Below are positions 12,866 through 24,991 of a stretch of DNA of 64,000 nt, piece after piece (the stretch's first letter is position 1; the number at the start of each line of letters is the position of its first letter). Under the pieces are notes generated by a model. That model was not told where the DNA came from, did not search any database, and saw only the letters and a program-made list of their open reading frames with translations. Source of the DNA: Marsupella aquatica. Its lineage: Eukaryota; Marchantiophyta. Location of the stretch: the NCBI GenBank assembly GCA_973895155.1, contig OZ316895.1, forward strand, positions 6,200,001-6,264,000, in the 5' to 3' direction. Made by a program: the position numbers and the translations under genes.

Positions 12866-15800
12866 TGCAACACTCAGGCATGGGGCTAGTTCCAATCTAA
12901 ACATTCAGGTTTTTGTCTGCCGCAACAAGTTGTTATTCATTAATCTCCCAAATAGTTTTCGTATTCATTTGGAGCATTGTGATTCCTGATTTTACAAACA
13001 CTTTCAACATGCCTGGGTTTTGTAGATATGTTGGCAATCTTCCCTATCTACTGTAGTCCGACATGTCAACTTGCAACTACTGTAAAACAGAAAGACAGAA
13101 TAGAAGTCAATTAAATGTTCACAACTACAGTAAGATGACTTCGATACACATAGCAACTTGTCTATGACTATATGACCTTACATCAAGCCCGTAGTATAAT
13201 AGGGATGCCATAAGAAGCTCCCAGCAACTGGTTGGCATGCCCTAGTCTGCTAAGCAAGGGCCAAAGTCCTTGAGGGTTTGTGTTGCACTGTTGCAATACT
13301 TGTTGTAAGTTTTGAGTAAGTTTTATAGATAGTAGCATTTGACAAGACCTGTTATTAAAAAGAACATTTGACAGGCAGTATCAGTTTTCTTCTATTTGGA
13401 AGACAAGGTTTCCAAACACAATATAGTTAGGACTCTCAGGCTTTTGGGTTCTTTGGTAGTATTTTTTTTCCTATTTTTCTCCCGACCCTATTCCGGGACT
13501 TCAGCCTTAGTTTGGGATCTTGTCTCTCAGTTAGACAATTTATGCTCATTGGGAGAGTGATATACGAGGTGATATATACACTTGACAAGATAAAACTCAC
13601 ATCTTTGTAAAATATCATTTTTTATCCAATTAACATCATTTAGATATTTCTCATTTTGATAATAAAAAGTGCTTGGTTGATTGGAATCTTCAAGTCAATT
13701 GCTCTCCTTACATATTTTGAGGTATAAGTAAGTATTGAAGCCTGCAACCAACTCATTAGGGCATCTCAAAGCTTCAATATGATAAGCCTTAGCTTAGTAG
13801 TTAAGGTTAGCTACAGGAAAAGTTATGGACTACCAAATTGATAAACAAGTTTGTAATTTTTTGCCATAAATTGGTCTTATATGCCATGACCATAAATCAC
13901 TCTAGAGAGTAATGAACAAAACAAAAGTGGCCAAAAGCTTTGAGATGCCCCGTTAAATTGAGATGCAATATACGGGCCAGGCTATGGGCTACCCATGGAT
14001 GTATTGCTTTTCAAAGTCTCCAGAGCCCATCCCTCTCTCAAAACTAACCAGCCAACCCATATTAAAAAGTATGGTGTGTCATAAGAATGTGAAACGGAGG
14101 AAAGGAATATCATTAAAAATTATAATAATAACTACAAAACTTGAACGATTTCAAAGCTTGCTGAGCCCCCCAAGTTCTTGGAGTATAGGTGCCCACCAAA
14201 CTAGAATTATAAATTAGAGTAGTATCTGGATCTTCTGCAAAGCTGAAACGGAGGTATTAATCTAACTGACAATGTATATGGATTGAAAAGGGAATTAAAT
14301 CCTGGCAGAAGTGCAATCTAGGATCTCGGCTAGGATGTGTTTACAAACTTGCAGATCGAATCCGCACACCTCCTGGAACAACAGAGTGAACATGAACCAG
14401 CTGTGGTCCCGTGTAGCTGCAGCTGTGGTCCCGTGGAGCTATCGAGCTACACGGCTGATGCGCTATTGATAAAGAAAGGGAGCGATGGCGAGGAGCAGTT
14501 TGCAGTCAGGCGCCATCAGCTGAACATGCTGAATCTCTCAAAGTAGTCTTTGTCAGTCCTAAGTAAACCACTTCTCAGGCTGCATAACAAATTAACATTG
14601 GTATCGAACGAAGGCGGTACCATGCAAATTGCCCCTTGCACGTGATTGCACATCTACAATGTCTGAGAACTTGCTGTGTACATCAGTGCAGGTTCTCATT
14701 AGTGGTCAAAAGCTGCTGCAGTCTAACTCAACACTTGACTTGCATTGGACGGAAGCTGGTCGCAATCATCATTCTTTCAGATTCTCAGAAACGAACCCGG
14801 TCCCACGCCTATACGACGAGGATATTTTTGTTCCCATCGATTTCGGCGAAAAAGTTTTCGCCTTAGATATCCTTGTCTTCTGGGTTGCACGTATCAACAC
14901 AGGTGGGTTATGTACAGAACTTCTTTTCTCCTCTTTTCTTCACAAAAGGAATTGCGTAGCGTACCGGATTCTCAATACCACCCGAGAGCACGGTCGTCGA
15001 CTTCAACGAGCCGACATACAGTAATTGCGACCCTTACTTCCCCGCAGTAGATTCTTACAGATGAACGGCACCACGAAGCGCCCCTTCCTCGAATAATAGT
15101 CCCCGGACGGAGTACAGCACGGGGTCACGGGGTCACACGCGACGAGAAGTTGAAACGGCATCGACATTTTGACATCTTACAGACAAACCTTGTATAATAC
15201 TAGCTTACGGACGAAACCTCGCATGATATTACAGTAAACCTTCAGTATTGCCACGAAACACGACGGACTGTAGCAGGTTTTCTTAAGAACTCTATTAATT
15301 AATTTTGGTAACTTGGATCCACCAAGTTTTGCTCCAGGGACACCAGACATCTAACACTGAGAAGTAACTAAAACATAGATTTCAATTCTGGACACAATTG
15401 CTAAGTGTGAACTTTGCTGGTGTAAACTTCCCTTAGTTTATTCAATTTTCAAAACCTGGGACCTCATGTTTCAGGCCCTTGGTTATCCACCCTATGCCAT
15501 CAGGCCTGCCTAATGAGGAGGTTGAGGCATAGAATCTCATCAATGTTGGACTGTCACTTGTTCAGTTGAGGACCGGAAACTCAAGGGTCATCCACATGTA
15601 AAACTACTCTTACATTTGCAGCCCTCAACTATGGCATGAGATGATTGACTGAGATTTTCATGCCTACTTTCCCTCTGCAAGCACGCTTGACAATATCTCA
15701 TGTGGTGAACCAAGGGCAAAGGCAGGAAACTTTCCAGCACTTGAGATCCTCACATGTGAAATCTTAATATTGAAAAACAATGAAGTAAGGTCACCAAAGT

Positions 15801-16864
15801 TGGGACAAGCTACACCTAGAAGCAACTTATGCCCGAACTTAGGGAGAACTCAGGCGCGGGGGTCTCATCATATAGAGGCCACCCCATCACCTGCGACATT
15901 TTTAGGTCTGGGACCCCCTAAAATGTAAGATTTGTTATCAAACCCCATAAAGTTAAAATATTCTTGAAATATTTCAAAAATGGTTAGAAGGACCCTAATG
16001 TTCTTATAAGTCTCAAAATTGGATTTAAAAAACCCTATTATTCTTCTGAGAAGTCTTCATTTTCAACCATAAAATGATCTTATCATTTGTGGTAAGTGAT
16101 GTGTCACTTTTGTGGATTGAAATAAAACCCCCAATAACTAAGAGCCTTAATTAACAGAAATGGCTGCTTACATGCAAGGCAAGCCTTAATGATTGACTAC
16201 AATCCACAGGGTATAAGTGCATTGTGTCTAAGTGCCTTATGTGCTTAACTACAGGCTGGTCATGCAGTCCTTGATAGAACTTTCCTTTGGAAAATGCGCA
16301 CCGTGTGTAAGTGCAGGTCGACTGTCACTAAAGGACAAATACCTAAGTGCACTTCCGTGTGAGCACACAGCAGTCATCATGATATATCTTAGCGGCATGT
16401 GCAGGGCGATGTTGATATTAACCCAAGTGGACCTGGTTAAATGGGTGGCATTTCCTTTTAGAAATACCGTTCATGTTTTGTTTAAGCCTGTATGGACCAA
16501 GCCCATGAACCAGTCAAACCCCAAGTACACTGATATGTTTACCCCTTCACACATCATTTCATATCCTGAGGCCACGTCATCCTTGGGCATTGGGCCATTG
16601 GCCATTTGGCCCCATTCTTCACACACCCTTCACATTTTCAAAAGTTTTAACAGAACCATTTACCCTTCAACACCTCTTTTGATACGCAACTGAATAGACT
16701 CTTTTGGGGCTCGTTGAAAGAGACTTGGACGGATCTTTGGGATGAGTCTAATAAACCTACCAGAGGATTTATCATACTCCAGAGGAATATCAATTTCCAA
16801 AGATCACTAAAATCCTTATGGTCCTCACTTTACACTTCTAAAAACATTTCAGCAATTAAATTTG
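12866..16864. other. gene-less stretch
   Basis: No supportable gene. Overlapping open frames at 14337-15050 occur in three frames at once and show no family or splice pattern. A possible SINE remnant lies at 15440-15515. Confidence 0.5.
15440..15515 (-). mobile_element. possible tRNA-derived SINE remnant
   Basis: Read on the minus strand, this contains a box-A-like 'tggcatagggtgg' followed about 35 nt later by a box-B-like 'cccaggttttgaaaa'. This is the spacing of an internal RNA polymerase III promoter. No clear A-tail or target duplication is visible, so this is tentative. Confidence 0.3.
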
Positions 16865-17030
16865 ACATCCAATATCTCCCTTGATTTCCAATATATTCGG
16901 TCAGTTTTGGTCCCGATTGAAGCAGCTTTGAAAGATCTTTGCAATTCAAACTTCATTGTGAATTTAACTCCAACAATTTTTGAAAGATGCTTGTCTAGTT
17001 TTCTTGTCATGTTTCACTTATAGGTGCAAA
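16865..17030 (+). repeat. old dispersed repeat, copy A
   Basis: This block is related by eye, in the same orientation, to 19748-19960. Shared strings include 'tccaatatctcccttgat' versus 'tccaatatctgccttgat', and 'ttttgaaagatgcttgtct' versus 'ttttgaaagatgattgtct'. It is probably a decayed transposon fragment. Confidence 0.55.
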
Positions 17031-18048
17031 TATGTACCATATAAACAAGAAAAAGAGTTTCGATGCAGTCATCTTATCCGAGCAATTATGGCAAACCTGG
17101 AGGCGGGGCTCAATTGCAAATTTAGTAACTCTGTACCTCAAATAGACGCGCCACCTAAAGAGGAAACGACATCCAGGCATGTCTATAATAGTTAAAACCG
17201 TAAAAGCTTTTATGACACTAACTTACAATGAGAAACGCGAATGATACGGAATCAAATGACACACTCGCATAAGACAAAGACCTGCCGCACATCCAAACCC
17301 ACAGCGACGAGAGGCACCATTAAGCCGGCGCGTGCCTACCGCATGTGATGCGGTGTTCATCCTGCGGGTGAGAAGGGTGCCACCTGCGGTTCGAACTCTG
17401 CTTCAGCGAGCCAAATGAGGGGGCGTGGCAGGAGTGCTCCGCATGTTTCGGGACCGCCAGAGTAGGGGCAGGAAAGCAACCCTGCCAGCCAGTTAGCCAG
17501 CTCGTTGGACCGTCTCTCTTATACTTTCTGTAATTCTGTCTGCCGGTCTCTTGTTGTACTGTTGCTGTCGCTACTCTATCCGCTTGTCTACCTTTTCGCA
17601 CTTGCCATTGGACAAAAAACTGACCCAGTGATCCAGGCAACATTCGTTCGTTTTAGTGGCAAAAATTAGTAAGATTCCAAAAGGGGGTTCGTCACTTTCT
17701 CGAAAATTAGCTTTGATCTTTGTCTCCGGTTAGTCAGTTTTTCAGAAATTAGTCAAACTCTAGCGATTATTCTTAAATGTAGAGAAATTTGAATTTAAGT
17801 CTAGGAGGATCTGACTGTCGGAAATTAATTGAGAAAACTTAGATAAAGAAGATTCCAAGGTGTTAGCCACCTCGACAAAACTGGAAATAACCTTAAAAAA
17901 TTAAGCTGGACACAATGCACTTGCAATTGCTCAATAATTTCCTAACAAATGTGAGGTGTGGGCCTAAGCGGTAGGACTCGTTGAACGGCCACTTTCTACT
18001 TTTGCCAGAGTCCCCTGAAAATCTATCCCACCTCAATGAATATATCTC
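17031..18048. other. gene-less stretch
   Basis: No supportable gene. A minus-strand frame at 17643-17320 is short and unsupported. Confidence 0.45.
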
Positions 18049-19640
18049 TAACAACTTCTAACTACAATGCCACTAAAGTTGTCCAAAATTGCAATACTGT
18101 CACATTTTTTTCTGTATTTGTAATACTGCCACAGTTTCACTGTGCGCATACAGTACAAAAGACAAGCTTAACCATGGGTTTAGGTTCTGTCCAGTATGGG
18201 ACATTCCGTCAACACTGTCCCTCTCGCTATCCGTCACTTGGAAGTGTCTACACACCCTAAACCATGCGCTCAAGTTCTCTGAGGCGACTGTCAACAAAAG
18301 TCTCCATTCTGAAAACAGTGTTGGGGGGACTTTGTGGTTGACATAGTGTTTGGCGAGTGGAAGTCGGAGCCCAAAGTGTATGTCCAAGGTCAAAGTGGAT
18401 GTGCAAACGTCAAAGTGGGTGCGGGAGCTGAAGTCGCATCTTCAGCAGCAGCTAGCATAGACAACCTGACCCCCGCTGAAGTCGTCCCTTCATTGCCAGC
18501 ATTGGATACAACAGCTAAAGAGGTATTCCTAATGATCAATCACTTGTGTTCCTGTTTGTGCTTTGGGTAATGATGGAGCTTTTGGCACTGTCCACATTGT
18601 CATGACCACTAGCTACCGATGTTGAAGAAACAGAGTTTGTTTCAGTGTTTTGGTTACTTCATTCATGTGTCCCACGGTGCCGATTAAATACTGAATGTTA
18701 CTAGTCAATGAGGCATAGATGAAATGTGATGTTCGGAATAATCAGAGTCTGGTGTCCACTATTCTTCAATTGTCGGCTCGATCTGCCTTTACCTGAATTG
18801 GCCTACTATTAATGTTGATGAAGAAATCCACTCGACACATAACGGAAAGAACAGAGTCCTGAATAGATTCAAGCGATCAATGCTCACATTGCAATTTCTT
18901 GTACCATACATTACATTGAGAACTCCACACGAAACAAATCTAGTGCAGCAACAAAAAATTAGCAACAATATTAGGCATTGCACTCACGCCACAATGACTT
19001 TATGTCAAGAAATGGTTCTACCTGGATACAGCACGAACAGAAAATGCTATTGTAGGAGTGTCAGTACTTGAAGTACTTTGGCGGCTTTGTTCCGGTGTTC
19101 AATGCTGATGTTTGTGACTCCTGAAGAGCTTCGATTTGAATATTGAGCTGCAGCTGCGGAGAACGGCTTACAGGGCAATTGTTGTGCCTTCGCGCATGTG
19201 TAAGCGATGTTGCTTTGCATCGCTTCATCCCTTCAATTCTCTCGTGTTCGTGTTCTCTCTCAAAAAATGTAGCATTCAATGATATTCCATGCAGTTGCCA
19301 CAATGTCTGCCATGCATCTTCATCAATTTGTTCCACACCAAAAACTGAAGTTGTCACATTGTCCATGGGATCCTCGATCCAAAAATGTCTCCCTGCTCAG
19401 GAGACTGACGGAAATGATACCAACACGCACATAACTAACCACCTACTCCACCACGACGGAAGTTCTAACCCTATGCAGTCTAAACAAAAATTGTAGCGAA
19501 TCAGCAAGAAACACATGGCAGTCAAGTTCACCAAGGTAACCACATACGAAAACCGTGACATTTTTACAAATACGAAAAAAAGGGTGGCAATATTGTAATT
19601 TTGGACAACTTTAGTGGCAATGTAGTTAAAGGAATGTGTT
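18049..19640. repeat. inverted pair of ~110-bp arms, 1.6 kb apart
   Basis: The sequence at about 18049-18155 (+) recurs in reverse complement at about 19525-19640, at roughly 80% identity by eye. The core 'gccactaaagttgtccaaaa' is identical in both arms. The 1.4 kb between them has no recognisable transposase. It may be a decayed element with long inverted ends or two independent copies of one repeat. No target duplication was found. Confidence 0.6.
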
Positions 19641-19747
19641 CTCAGATGGACCAAGCTTATGAGCCATACAATCCCCATCGACCCTGAGACTCTGTATTTG
19701 CTCACAGTCACTCTTCCGACATCCAATTTTTTTTATCAGCAGACTCT

Positions 19748-19960
19748 TACGTCCAATATCTGCCTTGATATGTAAGCGACTGCTCTTGTGATTTCATTCA
19801 AAGCTGCTTGGAGAGATGTTTCTAAGAGTCTTGCTCTTTGGGTCAATTCATTAAAGCTGCTTGGAGAGATGTTTCTAAGAGTACGAGTTTCATTGAGAAT
19901 TCAACAGGCTACAAATTTTGAAAGATGATTGTCTTGTTTGCTGTCACATTTTACTCTGGT
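19748..19960 (+). repeat. old dispersed repeat, copy B
   Basis: Related to 16865-17030. Internally it carries a tandem duplication at 19793-19883 in which 'aagctgcttggagagatgtt' occurs twice with a period of 54 bp. Confidence 0.6.
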
Positions 19961-20099
19961 ATGATATGTTACCCCTGAAATACTCATTTGAGCAGGAGTG
20001 AGGGTTTGGCTCCTTTCCATCGCAGTTGCTGTTAAGGTCTATCTGAGTATTTAGGAGACCATGGAAATATATTTTTGAAGTTGCTATATGGTGAATCCA

Positions 20100-20220
20100 C
20101 CTTTCAGATTTTGTCTTATCCAGATTTTGTGTTCAGTATTTTTATTTTAATGTGCCTACACCTTTCAGATTTTGTCTTATCCAAATTTTGTGTTCAGTAT
20201 TTTTATTTTAAATGTGCCTA
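20100..20220 (+). repeat. 60-bp tandem duplication
   Basis: Copy 1 at 20100-20158 and copy 2 at 20161-20220 both run from 'cctttcagattttgtcttat' to 'gtgccta'. They differ by about two changes, so the duplication is recent or conserved. The sequence is AT-rich and noncoding. Confidence 0.9.
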
Positions 20221-21607
20221 AACTAGGTGAATCATTTGTATTAATTTGATTTTTAATTAACTTTTGAACCCATTTTAATTTTAGTAAACTTAGAGTATTT
20301 TTGAAGTATTTGGCTCCCCTCATAAATGTTTAATCTTTCCTTTTTGATCATTCCATAATCAGTTATCATTTTTCTCATGAAAGTGAGAGAAATGAGTTTA
20401 AACAATGTGCACATTTGGTGTAGTAAGTTCCCCTCCTGGTTTCGTTTACAAAATTTAGGGTTTGTATTGAGTTGATTGTCTTTGCCTAGAAGCAAGTGAA
20501 AAATCTGTACTGTATGTGCACAACTCTTTAGTACCCTTTGTATTTACTTGGTCATAATGTGTTTTTCTTTACATGTGTACTCCCTCTTAATTATCACATA
20601 TTAATTTCTTGGCATATATTTTAGATGTACTTACTTCTTTTATCATTAAAGAAATCAAATAAATTACATATCACTACAAGACAAAAAAAGAGACATGTTC
20701 CAGGATGAACATGCTATAATAGGAGAATATGGAAGTTAGTCCATTTGAGTTTCAACTTCAAGCATCTCTTGTTGGCCAGTAAAAATGCAAACATGTTCTT
20801 TTTGGGGCTTGAAATCGTAAAAGTATGGAACCATCAGTAGAGATTTCTTTCAGCATTGTAAGGGTAGCCAGGGGTACCCAAGACCCTACACAACAGACCC
20901 TATCCAGAGGAATATTTGAACTAGTGTCCCAAACTGGAAAACCACTTCTCTCCTCACCACACAGCCATATACCCTCCACACTCCTATGTGTAGGGTTGTG
21001 AAGGGTCTTGGGTACCCCTACACAACCCAGGATCCAACAAAGAGCCTTTCCTGGGTCCTAAATCTTCCCCTCTTTCTTGTGTGAGCTCTGAAGCATTGTT
21101 TCTTGTAACTCCATGCAGGTTTCATTGGTCCATCCAATCGCCTTGTGAACCCTCCAAATCTATAAGACTTCCAGTCCTCCCAAGCATCTAGTCAGATGTT
21201 GTAATTTATGAGAGCTTTGGTTCAATTTCAAAAAGAATCTTTCCCGGTATTAATTTTCCACTCCCACGTCTCTTGTTCTTACGTTTTAAATTCCTCGTAC
21301 CAATTCCTATATAGTATCCTCCTTGACTTGTTGTCTTTGCCTTTAGTTTCCTTTTTCTTTCCATTGCTATCCAGAGACCACAATGTTTGACACGCTCCTT
21401 GGGTGGACAGACGAAACTGTATAGACCGTCTTGAAATGCTACTTTTATTACTTTCATAGCGCCTTTTCTTAGGTGTCAACAAGTGTTTGGTGAATTGAAA
21501 TCCGTAGAGCAATTGTGGTGGTCCATACCAGTATCAACTGTCCATTATTGTGTGCTTTTCCTTCAAGAATATAAATCTAACGTCTAACATTACAATGGGA
21601 AATCACC
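20221..21607. other. gene-less stretch
   Basis: No supportable gene. Apart from the inverted repeat at 20871-21018, the sequence is ordinary AT-rich DNA with short unsupported open frames. Confidence 0.5.
20871..21018. repeat. foldback with perfect 17-bp arms
   Basis: Arms at 20871-20887 (ggggtacccaagaccct) and 21002-21018 are exact reverse complements. Weaker pairing continues outward. The enclosed 114 bp shows no coding signal. This is MITE-like in size, but no target duplication was recognised. Confidence 0.7.
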
Positions 21608-21762
21608 TGAGTGGGGCCTAGTTGTCAGCTCAGGTGGCCAAGGGTGACTTGTGACCAGCAAGTTTGAGCCCACACACTTCCATGTATGGGTTCTGTGCCA
21701 AATTTCTTATGGCGTCAAAGCTCTAGGCGCTTGTGGTAGATGCAGGAATTATATTAAAAAAA
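21608..21762 (+). mobile_element. tRNA-derived SINE, 155 bp
   Basis: A short element with an internal polymerase III promoter: box-A-like 'agctcaggtgg' at about 21627 and box-B-like 'agtttgagccc' at 21661-21671. It ends in 'atattaaaaaaa'. It is flanked by an 11-bp duplication with one mismatch, gggaaatcacc at 21597-21607 and gggaaataacc at 21763-21773. The promoter boxes, A-tail and target duplication together make a SINE insertion the best reading. It has no protein and would move only with help from a LINE reverse transcriptase. Confidence 0.75.
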
Positions 21763-21773
21763 GGGAAATAACC

Positions 21774-23345
21774 CACGTATTTAGTTCCTTGCCTGCACAG
21801 AGAGGCGTGACACAACTTTGAGAATTTGACCCTACAACCCCGATTTTGCAAGTCTGACATCCATGGAAAAACAGCTGCAAGTTCTAGTCCCACCTTTTTC
21901 AATTTGTATGTTGATCACTCTTGCCTCCTTAAGTGTTAAAACATGAAAAAGGTCATAATAGCAGTTAGATTATAATCACTCATGGTACAACCAGACTCTT
22001 TTACAAACCAGCAGGGAATTAATTACTATCAACCCCAGAACACAGCTATGGTTGGAAATGGGTTAAGAATTTCAGTGAATGCAACCATTTGAGGCTATGA
22101 TGCAGAGTAGCCCTTACTTGCAACTTTAACCACTGTCCAAATGTATGTGGGGTGAACTATTGCGAAAGAATGGGTACAGCAATTGTGTTGAATTGAATTA
22201 TGTTTAGAATATTTCAGTCTGGACTCCAGCATTGTAAACCCCATGCTGTTCTCCTACATCAAGGACCTTCAAAATTTATTTTATAAAGAAAATCTTCAAA
22301 TAGGGCTTGACCAAACATAAAGTACCTTCAAGCATTTATTTTGAACAATACTCTCAAGGGATTGCTTTACATTACATTGATTCGTCTGAGTGATCTGCAA
22401 ATCCCCACTTCTTGTTTCCTTTATGATTGTAAGGGCTTTATAACTACACTGTCTAATCATCTAATTCACATCCAATTCATTAAAAGTGACAAAACAAAAA
22501 AGCACACAGAATCTATTATCATAAAATTTCTCTACCCTTAGGAATCCTGTAAATAAATCAACCCCCACCGCCCCTTCGGGCTATCACCTTAGGGCAGGAA
22601 CTTTTCCCCAAAATTCCCTTTTGCAAGAACACTTCATTCAAGTATATAATTCCAATTGAAAGCTACTCTTCAAGGTTTACACTCTAGAGTGAAACCTCTA
22701 AACTGTGACTCCTGAGTTTAACTTAAATTGGGGGTGCATGTGCCAAATGGGGTTTGGGGGAGGGTGGGTCTGTGACAATGGCCTCACCTCTATTCAGGGT
22801 CAAGAACAGAACAGGCTCTTAGACTAGTACTCATAATAAAGGACATTCAACAACACTCTCAAGGGAGGGCTTTACATTACACTACGTTGAACTTTGAAGA
22901 GAGTTCAACTTAGTGTAATGTACGTTATACACTTGTCAAGTATGAAAAGTGTTTAACCTTTTCTAGTTGGTGCTACCATTTGCATATTTGGGGTTGAGTA
23001 CTCTGATTCCAAGTGTTGGTTTCATGGCCCGAGAAAAGGAGACTGGAGACTTGAGAGGAGACATAATGTGTAAAACCGACCACAGTACGTGTAAACTGAC
23101 AGGGTTCCACAAGACGAGGGGTTTCTCGGGTGATCGTCCTCTCTGTCGCTTTGCTCGCTCTGTCCGTCATTCTTGTCAATACAGAGTAATGTACATGTCT
23201 TCCGTCTCTGTTTCGAGCAGCGGGCATCTCGCTCCCGCAGTCCCGCTTGGTCAGTTCTTCCTTTCGGGGTGCTTCGTCTCGATCTGCGGATCACGGCCTG
23301 TCGATTCGTTCGGTAGAATGAGGACAGTCGTATAGCCCTCCGCTG
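21774..23345. other. gene-less stretch upstream of the kinase gene
   Basis: No supportable gene on either strand. It holds the hairpin at 22873-22922 and a pair of related strings, 'caatactctcaaggga' at about 22346 and 'caacactctcaaggga' at about 22852. GC and CpG rise from about 23030 on, as expected near a promoter of the kinase gene downstream. Confidence 0.5.
22873..22922. repeat. hairpin, 21-bp arms and 8-nt loop
   Basis: The left arm at 22873-22893 and right arm at 22902-22922 pair over 21 bp with a single mismatch, around the loop ttgaagag. The size and tight loop resemble a terminator-like or small-RNA foldback, but the context is intergenic. Confidence 0.85.
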
Positions 23346-23375
23346 TTGCTCGATCCTGTTTTGCTTTGTCTTTGC

Positions 23376-23545
23376 TGCCACCCCTCTTCTCCCCTCCCCT
23401 CCCCTCCCGTCCCCTCCCGCTCCCCTCGATCACTTCGTCCCCGCTCGTCCTTCTCGTTCTATTCGCTTCGCTTCCCTTCGCTTCCCTTCGCATCTCTTCT
23501 CTTCTCGTCTCTTCTCTTCTCTTCTCGTCTCTTCTCTAATACTCT
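23376..23545 (+). repeat. C+T-rich microsatellite tract, likely 5' region of kinase gene
   Basis: Long runs of CCCCT and TTCTCTTC units with almost no purines. Such tracts are common in plant promoters and 5' leaders. It lies 1.5 kb upstream of the kinase start codon, so it could be in the promoter or in a 5' UTR exon. Open frames through it are low-complexity shadows. Confidence 0.7.
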
Positions 23546-23802
23546 TCCTCTTTCCTTTTTTCCGTCGCCAAAAAACATTGAGAAGGACAGTGGACGCATC
23601 CGTTTTCTCTCCTCCACTGCTCCTCTCGCTCTCTCCCCTCGTTCTCTCTTCGCACGCATGCACCGAAGTTTTTGGAACGAGGATGGCGCGGTGCTGAACC
23701 GATTCGGGAGAGGAGGTTAGCGCAGGAAGTACTCTTCCAGCCGTTTTGTTATGTGACCCTTTTCGTTGGAAGGCTTGATTGATTGAGGTGGCGTTGCTGT
23801 GT

Positions 23803-23826
23803 GCAGCAGCAGCAGCAGCAGCAGCA
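23803..23826 (+). repeat. (GCA)8 trinucleotide repeat
   Basis: Eight uninterrupted GCA units upstream of the kinase gene. No supported coding frame runs through it. Confidence 0.9.
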
Positions 23827-24991
23827 AGGGGCCTAGCTGAGCCGGCGCCGTGCTTGTGCTAGACGGGCGTGGTCGGGTGCGTGGCTCGCTTCTTGCTTGA
23901 GAAACTCTTGTTAACAAAGAATCGATAGATCCCGCGGCTTCCGACTGATATGTGAGAAAGAGGAACAGGATACTTTTACCTGGGAAGGAAGGAGTTGCAA
24001 GGCTGGGGTGTGGACTAGGGTCCAGTGGTTGGGATAAGGCAGTGGGTGTTATGTCCCTTTCGCTTCGAGATCCGGCGTGTTTGAGGTTTCGAAAAGGAAG
24101 GAGACGACTGGACTTACCTGGACCCCGTGCCGTGGTGCGAGTCCTGGTGGAGTACAATAAGGAGAATGGGAACGAGCGAAAACTTATCTGGCTGCTCAGA
24201 TGACAGGCAGATGCAGTGAATGACTGATCAATGGTTTTTGGGAGATGTCAAGTTGTGGAATTTGACCTAAGCAGGAAGAGGAGAAGGCGGGCTAGAACGG
24301 CTGGTACTTCTGCCACCGGCGACGTCGAAGAAGCACATATAATAAATTTATGGTGAAGAAAGTTTGGGTTGCTGAATGCGTGGGATGGTCACATTATCCC
24401 AGTTCTGATGGGGGGCGAAATGTACAGTAGTTAGATCCCCAGAGCACGGGCAAGGCATGGCTGTCGAATGTGTGGGATGATCATACATCTGGACTGCTAG
24501 TGGACCGCCGCTGCTAGTCTTCTACCGGTAGAAGGTGTTGAGGTGGTCTTGGCTTCGCTTCAACTCGGGGGAGGGGAGGAAAAGGGCGGGCCTCTCTTCG
24601 TGTGTGTGCCCTTTTGCTCATCGCTTGCAATTTCCACTGTACATTTGGCTCCGGTGCCTGTGCAGCAATACTGCAGAAGATTTCATCACTTTTCGTAGCA
24701 GCAGCTGGATGCCTTTGAAGTCTGAATCGGGTAGGGATGTGTTCGCGCCGAAGACGATTGGAATTTTTGAAATGCACATCTGTCCTGTTTGTCAATATCC
24801 TCCCCTTCCATAATTTGTTCCTAGGGCGGTTTACTAGAGCTGAGAAGAGCTAGGTAGAGGGACAGAGGATATTTGTGCAGGCAGGATACAATTACTCGAT
24901 TTTAGATAGGGAAGAGCGGATAGTCATTTTCTTTCCAATCTAACCGTCCAGGTAGCCATTGACCCTAAGATCTTCGGGTGAGTCGGATGCT
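23827..24991. promoter_or_regulatory. probable 5' leader of the kinase gene
   Basis: No protein gene is supported in this 1.2 kb. Several short plus-strand frames start with ATG before the main start. If transcribed, they would be upstream ORFs. Exon boundaries in the leader cannot be fixed from sequence alone. Confidence 0.35.

Noticed and set aside
14337-15050. Three overlapping plus-strand frames
   Set aside because: Openness in several frames at once without similarity or splice sites is expected by chance here.
16232-16693. Plus-strand 153-codon frame
   Set aside because: It opens at GTG, has no family signature and lies in repeat-like AT-rich DNA.
17320-17405. GGTTCGAACTC string suggesting a tRNA T-loop
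   Set aside because: The five bases on either side do not pair as a T-stem and no acceptor or anticodon arm fits.
18334-18570. Plus-strand frame with Ala/Ser/Val-rich sequence ending near a GT
   Set aside because: No ATG start, no partner exon and it lies between inverted repeat arms. It could be an exon remnant but nothing supports it.
23346-23720. Long frames on both strands through the C+T tract
   Set aside because: These are low-complexity Ser/Arg/Leu or Lys/Glu/Arg translations of a microsatellite.
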